A stretch of 64,000 nt of DNA. Source: CAZWSX01 sp964636985 (GTDB taxonomy: Bacteria; Planctomycetota; Planctomycetia; Pirellulales; Pirellulaceae). Positions 43,668-52,718 of this stretch are shown piece after piece (the first letter of the stretch is position 1; each line of letters starts with the position of its first letter). Position numbers and translations under genes: made by a program. The notes beneath the pieces were generated by a model. It was not told where the DNA came from, did no database searches, and saw nothing but the letters and a program-made list of their open reading frames with translations. Location of the stretch: NCBI GenBank assembly GCA_964636985.1, contig CAZWSX010000012.1, forward strand, positions 62,001 to 126,000. Direction: 5' to 3'.

Positions 43668-44150
43668 TGGTCGAACTTCGGTGAATCGTGAGTCAGAAAC
43701 CTACTGCGTCACCCCCGTTGCTTTCAAACCATGTCGCCTTCCGCACGCCTTATCCTCAGAAGGGGTCACCTTCGTAGCGAGCCCTCCTCGAACCATCGCG
43801 TGCGATCAAAACCTAATTGGGCACCCTAATTCACGAAAATCTAGGGAAAACGCCTTGAGGGGTCAACATGAATCGCTTTTTTCCGAGGTTCGGCCACAAT
43901 GGCGCGTTGTCGCATGGCAATTCGAACTGGTTTGCTTATAGGGTTTTTCGGCCTTTTTCGTCTGCGGTACGTCATTCGCCCCGAAAGAGCGTCGCGAGTA
44001 GAATCGTTCGCTTGTTGCAGATGCATGAGGCATCGGGGCGTAATGAAACGCTGCGCCGGGTGTCAGCATCCAAACTAAGTCGGAGCGAGCACTAGGAGCC
44101 CAGGGAGAGGGCAGGGGAACCAGGATAGAAGTATCAGGGAGTCACAAACC
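43668..44150. other. Intergenic region between ispE and a GT2 gene
   Basis: 483 bases with no convincing gene on either strand; the short frames here have basic, non-conserved translations. No tRNA cloverleaf or T-tailed hairpin was found. A good ribosome-binding site (aggga at about 44135-44139) precedes the GT2 start. Promoters for the divergent ispE and GT2 genes must lie here but were not resolved. Confidence 0.5.
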
Positions 44151-44927
44151 ATGGCAGAACGCTGGTTGGCCGCCTTGCCGGTTTATAACGAAGTGAACTA
44201 CGTCGACGGCGTTCTCGATGAAGTGCGCCGATACATTGATCACGTCTTGGTTGTCGACGACGGTTCTAACGATGGGACGTCGGAAAAGCTGGCTGCCCGC
44301 AGCGATATCGCCGTCGTTCATCACGCAAAAAACAGCGGCTACGGCGCCGCCCTGAATACGGCGTTCCAGTACGCGATCGAACAAGGTTTCGACGGCGTCG
44401 TGACGCTCGACTGCGACGGCCAGCACGAGCCGAAGCGGATTCCTCGTTTCGTCGCGGCAGCGGCCGACTACGACATTGTCTCCGGCAGCCGCTATCTGAA
44501 AGTGTACGAAGGGGATAGCGAACCGCCTGCTGCGCGCAAGGCGATCAACCAGACGGTCACGCGCGAAATCAACACCCGCCTGGGCTATAACCTGACTGAT
44601 GCGTTTTGCGGATTCAAAGCCTATCGGACCGAGGCCCTCAAAAAGCTCCACGTCCAAGAGACAGGCTACGCCATGCCTTTGGAACTTTGGGTCCAAGCGG
44701 CCGCAGCCAAGCTCCGCATCATCGAGTTGCCTGTGCCCCTCATCTATCTGGATGAGAAACGCTCGTTTGGCGGTGTGCTCGACAATCCCCAGTCACGGCT
44801 GGAGTACTACCACCTGGTGATCGACCGCAGCATCGCCATGCTTGGCGAAGGGGCGATTCCCGTTCCGCCCATCGAAATGATGCCGGCGACCAGCTGCAGC
44901 GAAACGGGATGCTCGGACGCGGGTTAG
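44151..44927 (+). CDS. Family 2 glycosyltransferase (polyprenyl-phosphate-sugar synthase-like)
   Basis: 258 residues, GT-A fold. The opening WLAALPVYNEVNYVDGVLDEV, then VLVVDDGSNDGT, NSGYGAALNTAFQYA and VVTLDCDGQHEPKRIPRF with the DxD-like metal motif, is typical of dolichol/undecaprenyl-phosphate mannosyl- or glucosyl-transferases. DAFCGFKAYRTEALKKL supports this. No C-terminal membrane helices are present. The likely product is a lipid-linked sugar for glycan assembly, inferred from family. Confidence 0.88.
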   Translation: MAERWLAALPVYNEVNYVDGVLDEVRRYIDHVLVVDDGSNDGTSEKLAARSDIAVVHHAKNSGYGAALNTAFQYAIEQGFDGVVTLDCDGQHEPKRIPRFVAAAADYDIVSGSRYLKVYEGDSEPPAARKAINQTVTREINTRLGYNLTDAFCGFKAYRTEALKKLHVQETGYAMPLELWVQAAAAKLRIIELPVPLIYLDEKRSFGGVLDNPQSRLEYYHLVIDRSIAMLGEGAIPVPPIEMMPATSCSETGCSDAG

Positions 44928-44941
44928 CAAAAGAGGGGAGT

Positions 44942-44967
44942 GGAGCGCGGCTCCGCATCCGCGCTCC
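44942..44967 (+). terminator. Strong hairpin after the GT2 gene
   Basis: A perfect 9-bp GC-rich stem ggagcgcgg / ccgcgctcc around ctccgcat, 14 bases after the GT2 stop. The T-tract is weak, so termination is likely but not certain; it may instead be a repeat. The rest of the 205-base gap to aroH shows nothing else. Confidence 0.45.
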
Positions 44968-45132
44968 CCATCTCCTTCGACACCCCTTCTCCCCCTCTCT
45001 TTCGGCCTGAGTGGCCCCCAGGGGCGCTGAATCGTTGGCGTAACCACTGCGGTGGCGTTCTGTCCCCAGACCCTTGGAACTTTCCGGCGAACCCCTAAAA
45101 TGCCGGTTTCTCCTTGGGGTTCGAGGTCGGCC

Positions 45133-45579
45133 ATGGAAAAACAAGAGCGGATTGTCTGTCGCGGCGTGCGTGGGGCTACCACGGTCGAAGCCAATACGCG
45201 CGAAGACATCCTCAAAGCCACCCGGCAGATGGTGGCGCTGATGATCCGGCTCAACGGCATCTATGCCGAAGACGTCACCAGTGTGATCTTTTCGACGACC
45301 GTCGATCTCAATGCCGAGTTTCCCGCTCTGGCCGCGCGGCAGCTGGGGTGGATCGACGTTCCCCTCCTCTGCACGCACGAGCTCGACGTGCCGGGCAGTC
45401 TGCGGATGTGCGTTCGCGTGCTGATCCACTGGAACACCTCGAAGTCCCAAAAGGCAATCCGCCACGTCTACATGAAAGGGGCGGTCAAGCTGCGGCCCGA
45501 CCTTTCGAACCTTCCGCCGGTCGATCTGGCCGAGTTGGAAACGTGGATCGCCGAGCAAATGAAGAACATCAGCGGTTAG
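45133..45579 (+). CDS. aroH: Chorismate mutase, AroH class
   Basis: 148 residues from ATG 45133. Converts chorismate to prephenate. The AroH fold is shown by VCRGVRGATTVEANTREDILKAT, VTSVIFSTTVDLNAEFPALAARQLGW, DVPGSLRMCVRVLIHWNT and IRHVYMKGAVKLRPDL, matching the active-site Arg7/Arg90 and trimer-interface segments of the Bacillus enzyme. It lies 11 bases before the dihydroorotase gene and is very likely co-transcribed with it. Confidence 0.95.
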   Translation: MEKQERIVCRGVRGATTVEANTREDILKATRQMVALMIRLNGIYAEDVTSVIFSTTVDLNAEFPALAARQLGWIDVPLLCTHELDVPGSLRMCVRVLIHWNTSKSQKAIRHVYMKGAVKLRPDLSNLPPVDLAELETWIAEQMKNISG

Positions 45580-45590
45580 GCCAAGGCTCC

Positions 45591-46940
45591 ATGTCGCGCA
45601 CACTGATTCGCAATGCCGTCGTCGTTCTCCCCAAGCAGACGGCGCAAGTCGCCGTGTTGATTGAGGAAGACAAAATCGTCGACATCGATCCGGCCGCGAA
45701 CACACAAGCCGACGAAGTCGTTGACGCGACGGGCCTCCACTTGATGCCCGGTGTTATCGACGACCAAGTCCACTTTCGCGAACCGGGACTGACGCACAAA
45801 GAGGATCTATCAACGGCATCGCGAGCGTGCGCCGCAGGCGGTGTGACGACGTATCTCGAGATGCCCAATACCAAGCCGAACGCGACGACCCAACCACTCG
45901 TCGAGGCCAAGCTCGCCTTAGCGGCCGAAAAGTCGCTGGTGAACTACGGCTTCTACATCGGCGCTACCCCACACAATGTTGCCGATCTGGCTGCTGCCAA
46001 GCGCACGCCTGGTATCAAGATCTTTATTGGGTCGAGCACCGGCGATCTGCTCGTCGACAGTCAAGCCGCTCTGGAGCGGATCTTTGCCGAGACGAAGCTT
46101 CCGATTTGCGCCCATTGCGAAGACGAAGCGACCGTTCGGGCAAACACCGAGCGACTCGCTGGCACGACCAATGTCGCCGACCATAGCAAGATTCGCGATC
46201 CGCTGGCTGCCATGATTGCCACCAAGCGGGCACTCGATCTGGCCCAGCGGCACAATCACCGCTTCCATGTGTTACACGTTTCGACGGGCGATGAAGTCGA
46301 TTTTATTGGCCAGTCGATTGCTGGCTCGGGAAAAGGCCTCATCACGGCCGAAGCCTGTTTGCATCACTTTCTTTTCAACACCGACGATTACGAGCGGCTA
46401 GGCACGCTTGTGCAAATGAATCCCTCGCTCAAGTCGCCTAACGATGCGAGGCGGGTGTGGCAAGGATTGCTGAATGGCCAATTGCAAGTGATTGCCACGG
46501 ATCACGCGCCGCACACGCTGGACGAGAAGCAGCAGGGCTATCCTAAGTCCCCGTCGGGATTGCCGGCGGTGGAGAACTCGCTCGCCTTGATGCTCGATCG
46601 CGTCAATCAAGGACTGTGTTCGATCGAGCAAGTCGCCGATTGGATGTGTGACGCGCCGGCTCGCGTATGGGATATCGTCGACAAAGGGCGAATCGCTAAG
46701 GGATACGATGCCGATTTGGTGCTGGTCGACATCAATCAAAGCCGCACCATTCGAAACGCCGAGCAGCACACCAAGAGCAAGTGGAGCCCCTGGGACGGCG
46801 TGACGCTGCAAGGATGGCCGGTGCGCACCTGGGTGATGGGCAAGACCGTATTCAACCGCGGCAAGTTCGACGAAAACGTTCGCGGCCACGAGGCGAAGTA
46901 CGACCACGCCCGCGGTGGCTATTGGGCGACGATGGGCTAG
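45591..46940 (+). CDS. pyrC: Dihydroorotase, class I type
   Basis: 449 residues from ATG 45591. Cyclises carbamoyl-aspartate to dihydroorotate in pyrimidine synthesis. Motifs: GVIDDQVHFREPGLTHKEDL, PGIKIFIGSSTGDLLVD with the carboxylated Lys, ICAHCEDE, HVLHVSTGDEVD and ATDHAPHT with the catalytic Asp. The first metal motif reads D-D-Q59-V-H61 rather than the usual D-x-H-x-H; the same Q-x-H form is familiar from Bacteroidetes-type PyrC sequences. It follows aroH closely. Allantoinase activity is unlikely given the MPNT and FREPG motifs. Confidence 0.92.
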   Translation: MSRTLIRNAVVVLPKQTAQVAVLIEEDKIVDIDPAANTQADEVVDATGLHLMPGVIDDQVHFREPGLTHKEDLSTASRACAAGGVTTYLEMPNTKPNATTQPLVEAKLALAAEKSLVNYGFYIGATPHNVADLAAAKRTPGIKIFIGSSTGDLLVDSQAALERIFAETKLPICAHCEDEATVRANTERLAGTTNVADHSKIRDPLAAMIATKRALDLAQRHNHRFHVLHVSTGDEVDFIGQSIAGSGKGLITAEACLHHFLFNTDDYERLGTLVQMNPSLKSPNDARRVWQGLLNGQLQVIATDHAPHTLDEKQQGYPKSPSGLPAVENSLALMLDRVNQGLCSIEQVADWMCDAPARVWDIVDKGRIAKGYDADLVLVDINQSRTIRNAEQHTKSKWSPWDGVTLQGWPVRTWVMGKTVFNRGKFDENVRGHEAKYDHARGGYWATMG

Positions 46941-46946
46941 ACGCGT

Positions 46947-48242
46947 TTAGCCCGGCCACCATGCGTCGAGCATCTTTAGCGCCTCTTTGACCCGCTGCGG
47001 GTTCTCTCCTGCTAGATCGCGATTCTCGAAGGGATCGTTCAGCAGATCAAAAAGTTCGGGCTCGCCAGTGGCGTCGTTGCAGTTCGCTGGGACGATCAGT
47101 TTCCATTGATCGTTGACAATGCACCACCGCCAGCGAAGGCTCGCGGCCGGCTTATCGAGATCAATAATGTCGTGCGAGAAGCACTCGCCAAAAATGGTGC
47201 GAGGCTGTTCGAGAGCGCCAGCGGCCAGGAGATCGATCCCAGGCATGTCGGGCGATCGATCGATTCCAATTGCAGCAAGCAAAGTCGGTGCAATATCGAG
47301 GCTGCTAACAACGCGTTGCGATTGCTTTGCAGTGAGTTGTCCCGGCCAGCGGATCATCAGTGGCGTTCGCAGACCGCCATCGTAAGGGCTTTGCTTCGAA
47401 CGCTGAGCGAAGCGGCCCGTCTCTGGATTGGTGATCCAGCCGTTGTCGGTGACGTAGACGACGATGGTGTTTTTGCTGAGCCCCTTTTCGTCGAGGTGAT
47501 CCAGCAACTGCCCGCACGTTTCGTCGAACCACTCGACCATCGCCCAGTATTTGGCAACTTGCTGCGACGGGGCCTTATCGATGTACTTGGCCAGCAATCG
47601 TTCAGGCGGCGTATGAGGATCGTGCGGCATCATCGGCGCGTACCACACGAAAAACGGTTTGGCTTGCTCTTGGGCGTCCGCTATGAAGTCGTAGATCGGC
47701 TGCATCGTTTTGCGGCCTATTTCGAGGCCTTCGTCGCCATGTCGCTGGCCCTTGGTCATGCCGTGCGTGAAGCCGCCACGCGAAAAATCACTTTGCCACC
47801 ATTTGCCGGTTTGCAGGCTGAGATAGCCTTTCGCCTTGAGCATCGTCGGCAGGGTGACGGCTTCTTCTAGATGCCGCGACATGATTTCGCGGCCGCGGCG
47901 ATTGGCTTCCGCCCGTTCTGCCGCGCTCAATGCAACGTCGTGAATCCCTGGGGGATCGTTTCCGACAATCTTGTGTTGGTGCGGATATTTGCCTGTGATG
48001 ATCGATGCCAGACTTGGGCAACACAAGCTGCTGGGAACATAGCAACGTGGAAAGACGAGGCTCTCGCTGGCCAACTGGTCGAGGTGCGGGGTACGGATGT
48101 GCTCGTGCCCCATGAAGCTGTAGTTGCGCCAGTGATGATCGTCGCTGACGATCAGGACGATGTTGGGGGGAGCGGCGGATGCGATTTGGCTCAGAGCCGC
48201 GACGGCGATGAGGAGTGCGAGGGTGCAAAGCGAGCGAAACAT
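46947..48242 (-). CDS. Sulfatase with altered signature
   Basis: 431 residues with a signal peptide (MFRSLCTLALLIAVAALSQIASA). The sulfatase fold is clear: NIVLIVSDDHHWRNYSFMGH (metal Asp pair), LCCPSLASIITGKYPHQH at the nucleophile, TGKWW, and VYVTDNGW late. The formylglycine motif normally reads C-x-P-S-R; here Cys74 is followed by C-P-S-L, so the Arg is replaced by Leu while the Cys remains. Likely exported and acting on sulfated polysaccharides, as is common in planctomycetes; activity depends on tolerance of the Leu. No maturase is in the window. Confidence 0.88.
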   Translation of the reverse strand: MFRSLCTLALLIAVAALSQIASAAPPNIVLIVSDDHHWRNYSFMGHEHIRTPHLDQLASESLVFPRCYVPSSLCCPSLASIITGKYPHQHKIVGNDPPGIHDVALSAAERAEANRRGREIMSRHLEEAVTLPTMLKAKGYLSLQTGKWWQSDFSRGGFTHGMTKGQRHGDEGLEIGRKTMQPIYDFIADAQEQAKPFFVWYAPMMPHDPHTPPERLLAKYIDKAPSQQVAKYWAMVEWFDETCGQLLDHLDEKGLSKNTIVVYVTDNGWITNPETGRFAQRSKQSPYDGGLRTPLMIRWPGQLTAKQSQRVVSSLDIAPTLLAAIGIDRSPDMPGIDLLAAGALEQPRTIFGECFSHDIIDLDKPAASLRWRWCIVNDQWKLIVPANCNDATGEPELFDLLNDPFENRDLAGENPQRVKEALKMLDAWWPG

Positions 48243-48338
48243 GGTTCTATTTTGCGGGTCCGTGGAGGTTAATTGGGCCGGAATGCTTGCCTGCCTCTTC
48301 CCAGCTTTCCGGAGAGATTGTTGCCTGCACCCGCCGCA

Positions 48339-48572
48339 TCAGTTCGTCGAAGTCTGGAGACTCATAATTAGGGGGTGGCGACTTTCGAAGACCAATTCGC
48401 CACAGAGTCCAGGTTGCCAATTCCTGAAGTTGCTTCCCAGGCCTTCACGAAATCGGCACGCGAGGTACTCAGGTTCCTTGTCGGTGACGACCAAGAGCGT
48501 CCACCCGGCGGGAAGTAAGATCACGGCAACAATCGCAGCGATACAACAGCCCGCGTTCGTATTAAAACGCAT
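48339..48572 (-). CDS. Small putative membrane protein
   Basis: 77 residues. A single helix CIAAIVAVILLPAGWTLLVV near the N-terminus acts as signal or anchor, followed by an EPEYLACRFREGLGSNFRNWQPGLCGE segment with two Cys. No family is recognised. It is the only reasonable frame in the 466-base gap between the sulfatase and phosphatase genes, so it may be a real small envelope protein or a decaying gene. Confidence 0.4.
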   Translation of the reverse strand: MRFNTNAGCCIAAIVAVILLPAGWTLLVVTDKEPEYLACRFREGLGSNFRNWQPGLCGELVFESRHPLIMSLQTSTN

Positions 48573-48670
48573 TGGGAGTCGCCTTGGATGACCGCGCAGG
48601 TTGCCCCTGAAATGGACGCGGCAAGCTCCGTTTTAGAACGGTTGCTTGGACTGGTCAACGCTTAGAGGCC

Positions 48671-48690
48671 GCCGGACAGGATTGTCCGGC
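48671..48690. repeat. REP-like palindrome, copy B (ggacaggattgtcc family)
   Basis: Perfect inverted repeat gccggaca / tgtccggc with a ggat loop, followed by ctac. It shares the 14-base core ggacaggattgtcc and the trailing ctac with the copy at 512-531. It sits about 18 bases beyond the stop of the SpoIIE-type phosphatase gene. Confidence 0.75.
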
Positions 48691-48708
48691 CTACGGGCAA
48701 CCTGCCAA

Positions 48709-50403
48709 TCAGGGGCGGCGGCGGAGGACTAAGAGCGTCGAGTCCTGCTTTGTGATTGCGGATCGTGAGGTGATGATCGTCTTTTTGAGTCCTTCCAGCA
48801 GTGATTTGGCCGTACTTCGGGGGTGGCGGCGGATCAGGTTGGCGAAGGCGGTTTCGCCGATCTTGAGCCCGCCGGCGTCCCGGGCGTTTCGGGCCCCTTG
48901 GCTCAGGGCGACCAAAACATCGCCTGGTTGCATCGTACGTTTGCACGAGCGCCAGGATGGCTCCGCTTGGGAACCGAGCGAGGGAGCGTCGGTGTGGAGC
49001 AGTTCATAGCGACCTTGGCGAACGAGCAGCGCCGCCACGTTGCCGGCGATGGAGTACTCCAGCAAGCCGGTCTCGGGCGAGAGGATCGCGTACAGGAGCG
49101 AGACAAATTCGTCGCCTGCCGATCCGCGCCACAGTGTGTCGTTCAGGCCGGTCATCAGCTTTTTGGGATCGTGGCTGTAGAGCAGGTGGGTTCGAAGAGC
49201 CGCCTGCGCCACTGCCGCTGAGAAGCCCGACTCGATCAGTCCTCCTTCCGCGTCGCCTACGGCCAGGCAAAGGCGGCCATCGGGCAACGTCATCCAATCG
49301 TGGAAGTCGCCGCCGACTCCTTCCGCCTGGTCCGTCCAACCGGCGATTTGCCAGCCTTCGAGCAAGGGCGAGACGCTCGGAATCCGCTGGCGTTGCCAAT
49401 ACGCGGCAGCCGACAGTCCACGCTCCATCCGCTTCGATTGGACACCTTGCGAGAGGAGCATTTCCCGCTCCAGGTCGGAGGCGATTCGCCCGGCGACGAT
49501 TTCGATCAAGTTCGTTTGGTGGGGCGTGAAATCACGCTCGATGTCGCAATACATCCACAGCGTTCCCAGCGGCGTGGAAGCGGTCGAAACGGGCACGCAT
49601 ACGGCCGAGGGAAACTTCTCGGGACAATGCCAGTGCTTCAGCAGGTTGGTGTCTTCGAGAACGACCGCGTGTCCAACGAGCGCTTCCAAGTCGGCGATCG
49701 AACCGCGGAGCGCGCGCGGCGGGTCCAGCAACCGCTCTTTAGGCAATCCCCAGCAGGCCCGCATCTTCAGCTCGGTGGTCGCTTCATCGAGCAAGTAGAC
49801 TGCCGCTGCATTGCATCCCACGGCATCGGCCCCGCCTTGCAACACCGCCGTCATCCGTTCGGCGAGGTGCGACTCTTCCTGCGGCCGGGCAGCAATGGGA
49901 ACGCCCGCGGCGAGTTCCGCTTCCCGCTTCCAAACGGCATCGCGCGTCGATTCCAGCTCGCCAAGCACGCGGGCGAACGACTGCGCCAACTGCGTCGCGG
50001 CCGTCAGTTGCGTGGCAGGTTGGTCGCAATCGCTCGGGGCGATTGCCAACCGGGCGATCAAGCGGCCGTCCACCGTGACCGGGGTCGACCAAAGGACGCC
50101 CTCGGCAGGAGCGTTCTGGGCGAGGTCGGCTTCCCCTTGCCAAGCCAAACGCCAACCGGTGGCGGCGGTGAAGGCGTCGCAAAACTGCGCGACGGCGCCC
50201 GACTCGATGCGAGGCGAGGCGGGAGGCGGCGCAATCGCGGTCGCCGCTTGCTCCTTGCCCTCCTCAGTCGTTTCGTCGGCGACGTGGAGCTTAAGGAATT
50301 CGGGAATCTTGCGTTTCACGTCGATGACCCGGTCGATGAGGCGGTACGCGTTGGAACGAGGGTTTCGACGACACTTAGGCGTCAAATTTTTCGTTGTCGT
50401 CAA
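48709..50403 (-). CDS. GAF-domain SpoIIE-type serine phosphatase
   Basis: 564 residues. A GAF domain at roughly 190-330 (AVGCNAAAVYLLDEATTELKMRACWGLP; SAVCVPVSTASTPLGTLWMY) is followed by a PP2C_SIG domain with GVGGDFHDWMTLPDGRLCLAVGDAEGGLIESG, whose Asp residues bind the two metals, and GDVLVALSQGARNAR. Such RsbU/SpoIIE phosphatases act on anti-sigma antagonists in partner switching. A SpoIIAA-like protein is encoded nearby (52114-52473), but a link is not shown. A GTG at 50319 (MKRKIPEFLKL) is an alternative start. Confidence 0.85.
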   Translation of the reverse strand: MTTTKNLTPKCRRNPRSNAYRLIDRVIDVKRKIPEFLKLHVADETTEEGKEQAATAIAPPPASPRIESGAVAQFCDAFTAATGWRLAWQGEADLAQNAPAEGVLWSTPVTVDGRLIARLAIAPSDCDQPATQLTAATQLAQSFARVLGELESTRDAVWKREAELAAGVPIAARPQEESHLAERMTAVLQGGADAVGCNAAAVYLLDEATTELKMRACWGLPKERLLDPPRALRGSIADLEALVGHAVVLEDTNLLKHWHCPEKFPSAVCVPVSTASTPLGTLWMYCDIERDFTPHQTNLIEIVAGRIASDLEREMLLSQGVQSKRMERGLSAAAYWQRQRIPSVSPLLEGWQIAGWTDQAEGVGGDFHDWMTLPDGRLCLAVGDAEGGLIESGFSAAVAQAALRTHLLYSHDPKKLMTGLNDTLWRGSAGDEFVSLLYAILSPETGLLEYSIAGNVAALLVRQGRYELLHTDAPSLGSQAEPSWRSCKRTMQPGDVLVALSQGARNARDAGGLKIGETAFANLIRRHPRSTAKSLLEGLKKTIITSRSAITKQDSTLLVLRRRP

Positions 50404-50601
50404 AGATTCCTTCGTCCGGCTGCGGCGCCAGAATCAGGATCTCTTTCCAGCGCCGATTAACCGGCAAATTCAGGTCACCGGGCCGGAAGGTTGTCGCAAC
50501 GACTACCCCATTGGTGAATGCGCGCGGTTCGCGCTGTTCTATTGAAAGCAATCCGAGTAGGCTTAGATGGAGTGGGCAAATTGGCTCGAAATGGGCGGAA
50601 C

Positions 50602-51744
50602 ATGAACGTCAAGATCCGATACAAGTGCCCGTACTGCGGGCGATCCATCGAACACAACCCGGCTTACGCCGGATCGCTGGTCGTTTGCTCGGCTTGTCTC
50701 GGCGAGTTCTATGAACCGACCGACCCCTTGCCAGGCCGCGCGGCCGACAAAGCGCCGGCTCGCAAGAGTGCGTCGGCCAAGCCGCCGATCCCGCGAAACC
50801 CCATCGGTTACGATCCCAATGCTGGAGGCGACGCAGGAGAAACGCCAACCGCGAAGGCCCCCGAAACCAAGACCCCCGAAACCAAAGCGCCAGCTCCATC
50901 GGCACCTGCTGCAGCCGCTCCTGCGACTGCGCCAACGCCGAGCGGCCCGCGAATCAAAGAGCCCAAGTCGTCGCAGCCTAAGGACTCTGAATCTCCGCTG
51001 GGCGGATCGTTGTGGGCCCAAGTCTCGGGAGATCCCAAGCCCCAGCAAACGGCCAAGCCAGCGTCGGCGCGCCCGGCCAAGATGACCTTGCCCACTTCGG
51101 GCGGCTCTTCTTCGGGCAATACGTCGCCGGCGAAACCTTCGCCCGCTGCCGCAGTTCCCGCCAAGCCAGCGAGCGCATTGCCAGCCAAACCTGCGGCTTC
51201 CAGCCCGAAGGCGGCGGCTCCTGCCGCAGCTACGACGAAACCAGCTGTTCAGCCGGCGGCGCCAGAGGTTGATGACGAGGACATCGACTTCCAAGCGATC
51301 ATCAGTTCGGAACTAAACAAGCCAAAGTCAGCGGCACCAACGCCCGCAGCAAAATCGCCGCCGACGGCAAAGCCCGAAGTCCCGTCGAAACCGGTTGCGC
51401 CAACGGCTCGGCCCACGACCGCCTCAAGTCCGGCAGGTGCGGTGCCGCAACCTCGTCCGGCCGCACCCGCCGCGACGACGCCTCAGAGCGGCGGGCACTC
51501 GCTGCACACGGCCACACCAACCGACATGGCCAACGAGCTGCGCCGTCGCGGATTGTTCGGCGCGATTGTGTTTGGCGATCCCACTAAGCCGGATCAGGCA
51601 CAGTTGGCCCTGAGCGATAACATGACGCGCGACGACGCGAAGTCTTTTATTACGAAGCTCTTCGCCGTCCCCAAACCGACTGGCGAGGAACCCAAGTCAG
51701 GCGGCATGTTCGGCCGGCTGTTTGGGGGCGGGAAGGAAAGCTGA
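50602..51744 (+). CDS. Zinc-ribbon protein with long Ala/Pro-rich linker
   Basis: 380 residues from ATG 50602. The N-terminal ribbon is YKCPYCGRSIEHNPAYAGSLVVCSACLGEF with two CxxC pairs. A linker of over 200 residues rich in Ala, Pro, Lys and Ser follows, then a conserved-looking C-terminal segment from about residue 305 (TPTDMANELRRRGLFGAIVFGDPTKPDQAQL) and a Gly-rich end. No catalytic motif is visible. The layout suggests a tethered cytoplasmic adaptor; function unknown. It is divergent from the SpoIIE phosphatase gene. Confidence 0.7.
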   Translation: MNVKIRYKCPYCGRSIEHNPAYAGSLVVCSACLGEFYEPTDPLPGRAADKAPARKSASAKPPIPRNPIGYDPNAGGDAGETPTAKAPETKTPETKAPAPSAPAAAAPATAPTPSGPRIKEPKSSQPKDSESPLGGSLWAQVSGDPKPQQTAKPASARPAKMTLPTSGGSSSGNTSPAKPSPAAAVPAKPASALPAKPAASSPKAAAPAAATTKPAVQPAAPEVDDEDIDFQAIISSELNKPKSAAPTPAAKSPPTAKPEVPSKPVAPTARPTTASSPAGAVPQPRPAAPAATTPQSGGHSLHTATPTDMANELRRRGLFGAIVFGDPTKPDQAQLALSDNMTRDDAKSFITKLFAVPKPTGEEPKSGGMFGRLFGGGKES

Positions 51745-51763
51745 AAGAAAGCTTAGGTCCGGC

Positions 51764-52093
51764 GTGTCGAAGACAATCTTGGATTCTGGTCGCTTGCCCG
51801 CGCGCTGGTCGGTGATTCTGGTTTTCGCCTGCTTTATTTCCACTTGTGTCGGCAAGCTGTTCGATGGCAAGTGGGGAACGCCCGAGCGCGATGGCGTGGC
51901 CTACTGGATTGGGAGCAGCATCGGGTTGGCGTGTCTGTTCGGAGCGATCGGCTTGGGCGTTCTCGGCGCCGCACGAGGCTGGCGCAACAAGAATGGGGAT
52001 ACCGTCATGATCGCCGGGATCGGGCTATTCCTGGCGACCGGCATGTTGAGCCTGATCGCCTGGTTTTCTTACCGGCTCATCCAGCGAGGGTAG
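51764..52093 (+). CDS. Two-helix membrane protein
   Basis: 109 residues from GTG 51764 (MSKTILDSGRLPARWS); the longer frame from 51722 overlaps the preceding gene. Three hydrophobic segments are seen: WSVILVFACFISTCVG, GLACLFGAIGLGVLGAA and VMIAGIGLFLATGMLSLIAWF. Function unknown. It begins 19 bases after the zinc-ribbon gene and is probably in the same transcript. Confidence 0.6.
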   Translation: MSKTILDSGRLPARWSVILVFACFISTCVGKLFDGKWGTPERDGVAYWIGSSIGLACLFGAIGLGVLGAARGWRNKNGDTVMIAGIGLFLATGMLSLIAWFSYRLIQRG

Positions 52094-52113
52094 GCCGCGG
52101 CGCGACAAAACGC

Positions 52114-52473
52114 CTACTCAGCGATCCAGGCCCGGGCCTTCTCGAGATCGGGCTTATCAAAATACTTGATGCTCGCCGTGGTGAATGGACGGCAGAACGT
52201 GGCCATTCCTTGCTCCCACTTCGATTCACCCACAATGGCCAATCGTTCGATATCGTTGAAGTGCTTGACGTCGAATTTGATGTCTTCCCACAGGGCGCCC
52301 GCGCTCCACCCGTGAAAATCTTCCAACACCACGAGCAATCGGATTTTGCCGTGTTGCTTGATTTTGGCTTCAGTCAGCGGCACGAATTGCTCGTATGCCT
52401 CCGCGGTCAATTTGCCCGTGAGGTGGACTTCGATGATTTTTCCTTGGGCTACTTCCGTAATCGCAAACGACAT
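52114..52473 (-). CDS. SpoIIAA-like (STAS-related) protein
   Basis: 119 residues. EVAQGKIIEVHLTGKLTAEAYEQFVPLTEAKI, then IRLLVVLEDFHGWSAGALWEDIKFD and IERLAIVGESKWEQGM, match the SpoIIAA-like family (PF11964), a STAS/CRAL-TRIO-like fold. No phosphorylatable Ser of classical anti-anti-sigma factors is obvious. It is convergent with the membrane-protein gene, 20 bases apart. The SpoIIE-type phosphatase lies about 1.7 kb away on the same strand. Confidence 0.85.
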   Translation of the reverse strand: MSFAITEVAQGKIIEVHLTGKLTAEAYEQFVPLTEAKIKQHGKIRLLVVLEDFHGWSAGALWEDIKFDVKHFNDIERLAIVGESKWEQGMATFCRPFTTASIKYFDKPDLEKARAWIAE

Positions 52474-52718
52474 GACTCAACCCCTTCTCGAAGGTGCGGG
52501 ACTTGATTTTCCGTTTCCTTAGCTTTGCGAATTTTCCCAATGCCGTCGGGAAATTACAACTAGCCACAGCGCCGGTGATGGGAGGATCGGCATATTTGTA
52601 TCGGTGCAGGTTTCAGACGTCTATTGCATAGCAAGCTTCTTCCACATGGTTTCTTCGGATAGGCTATCGCTCGTAAGTTCCAGCTTGCGGCGGTGAGTTT
52701 TTCCTTGAGGCGAACTTT

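Noticed and set aside
43863..44095. Short frames in the ispE-GT2 gap
   Set aside because: Basic, non-conserved translations on both strands with no family resemblance.
45114..45590. N-terminal extension of dihydroorotase to 608 residues
   Set aside because: The extra part is out of frame with and fully overlaps aroH; the family start is at 45591.
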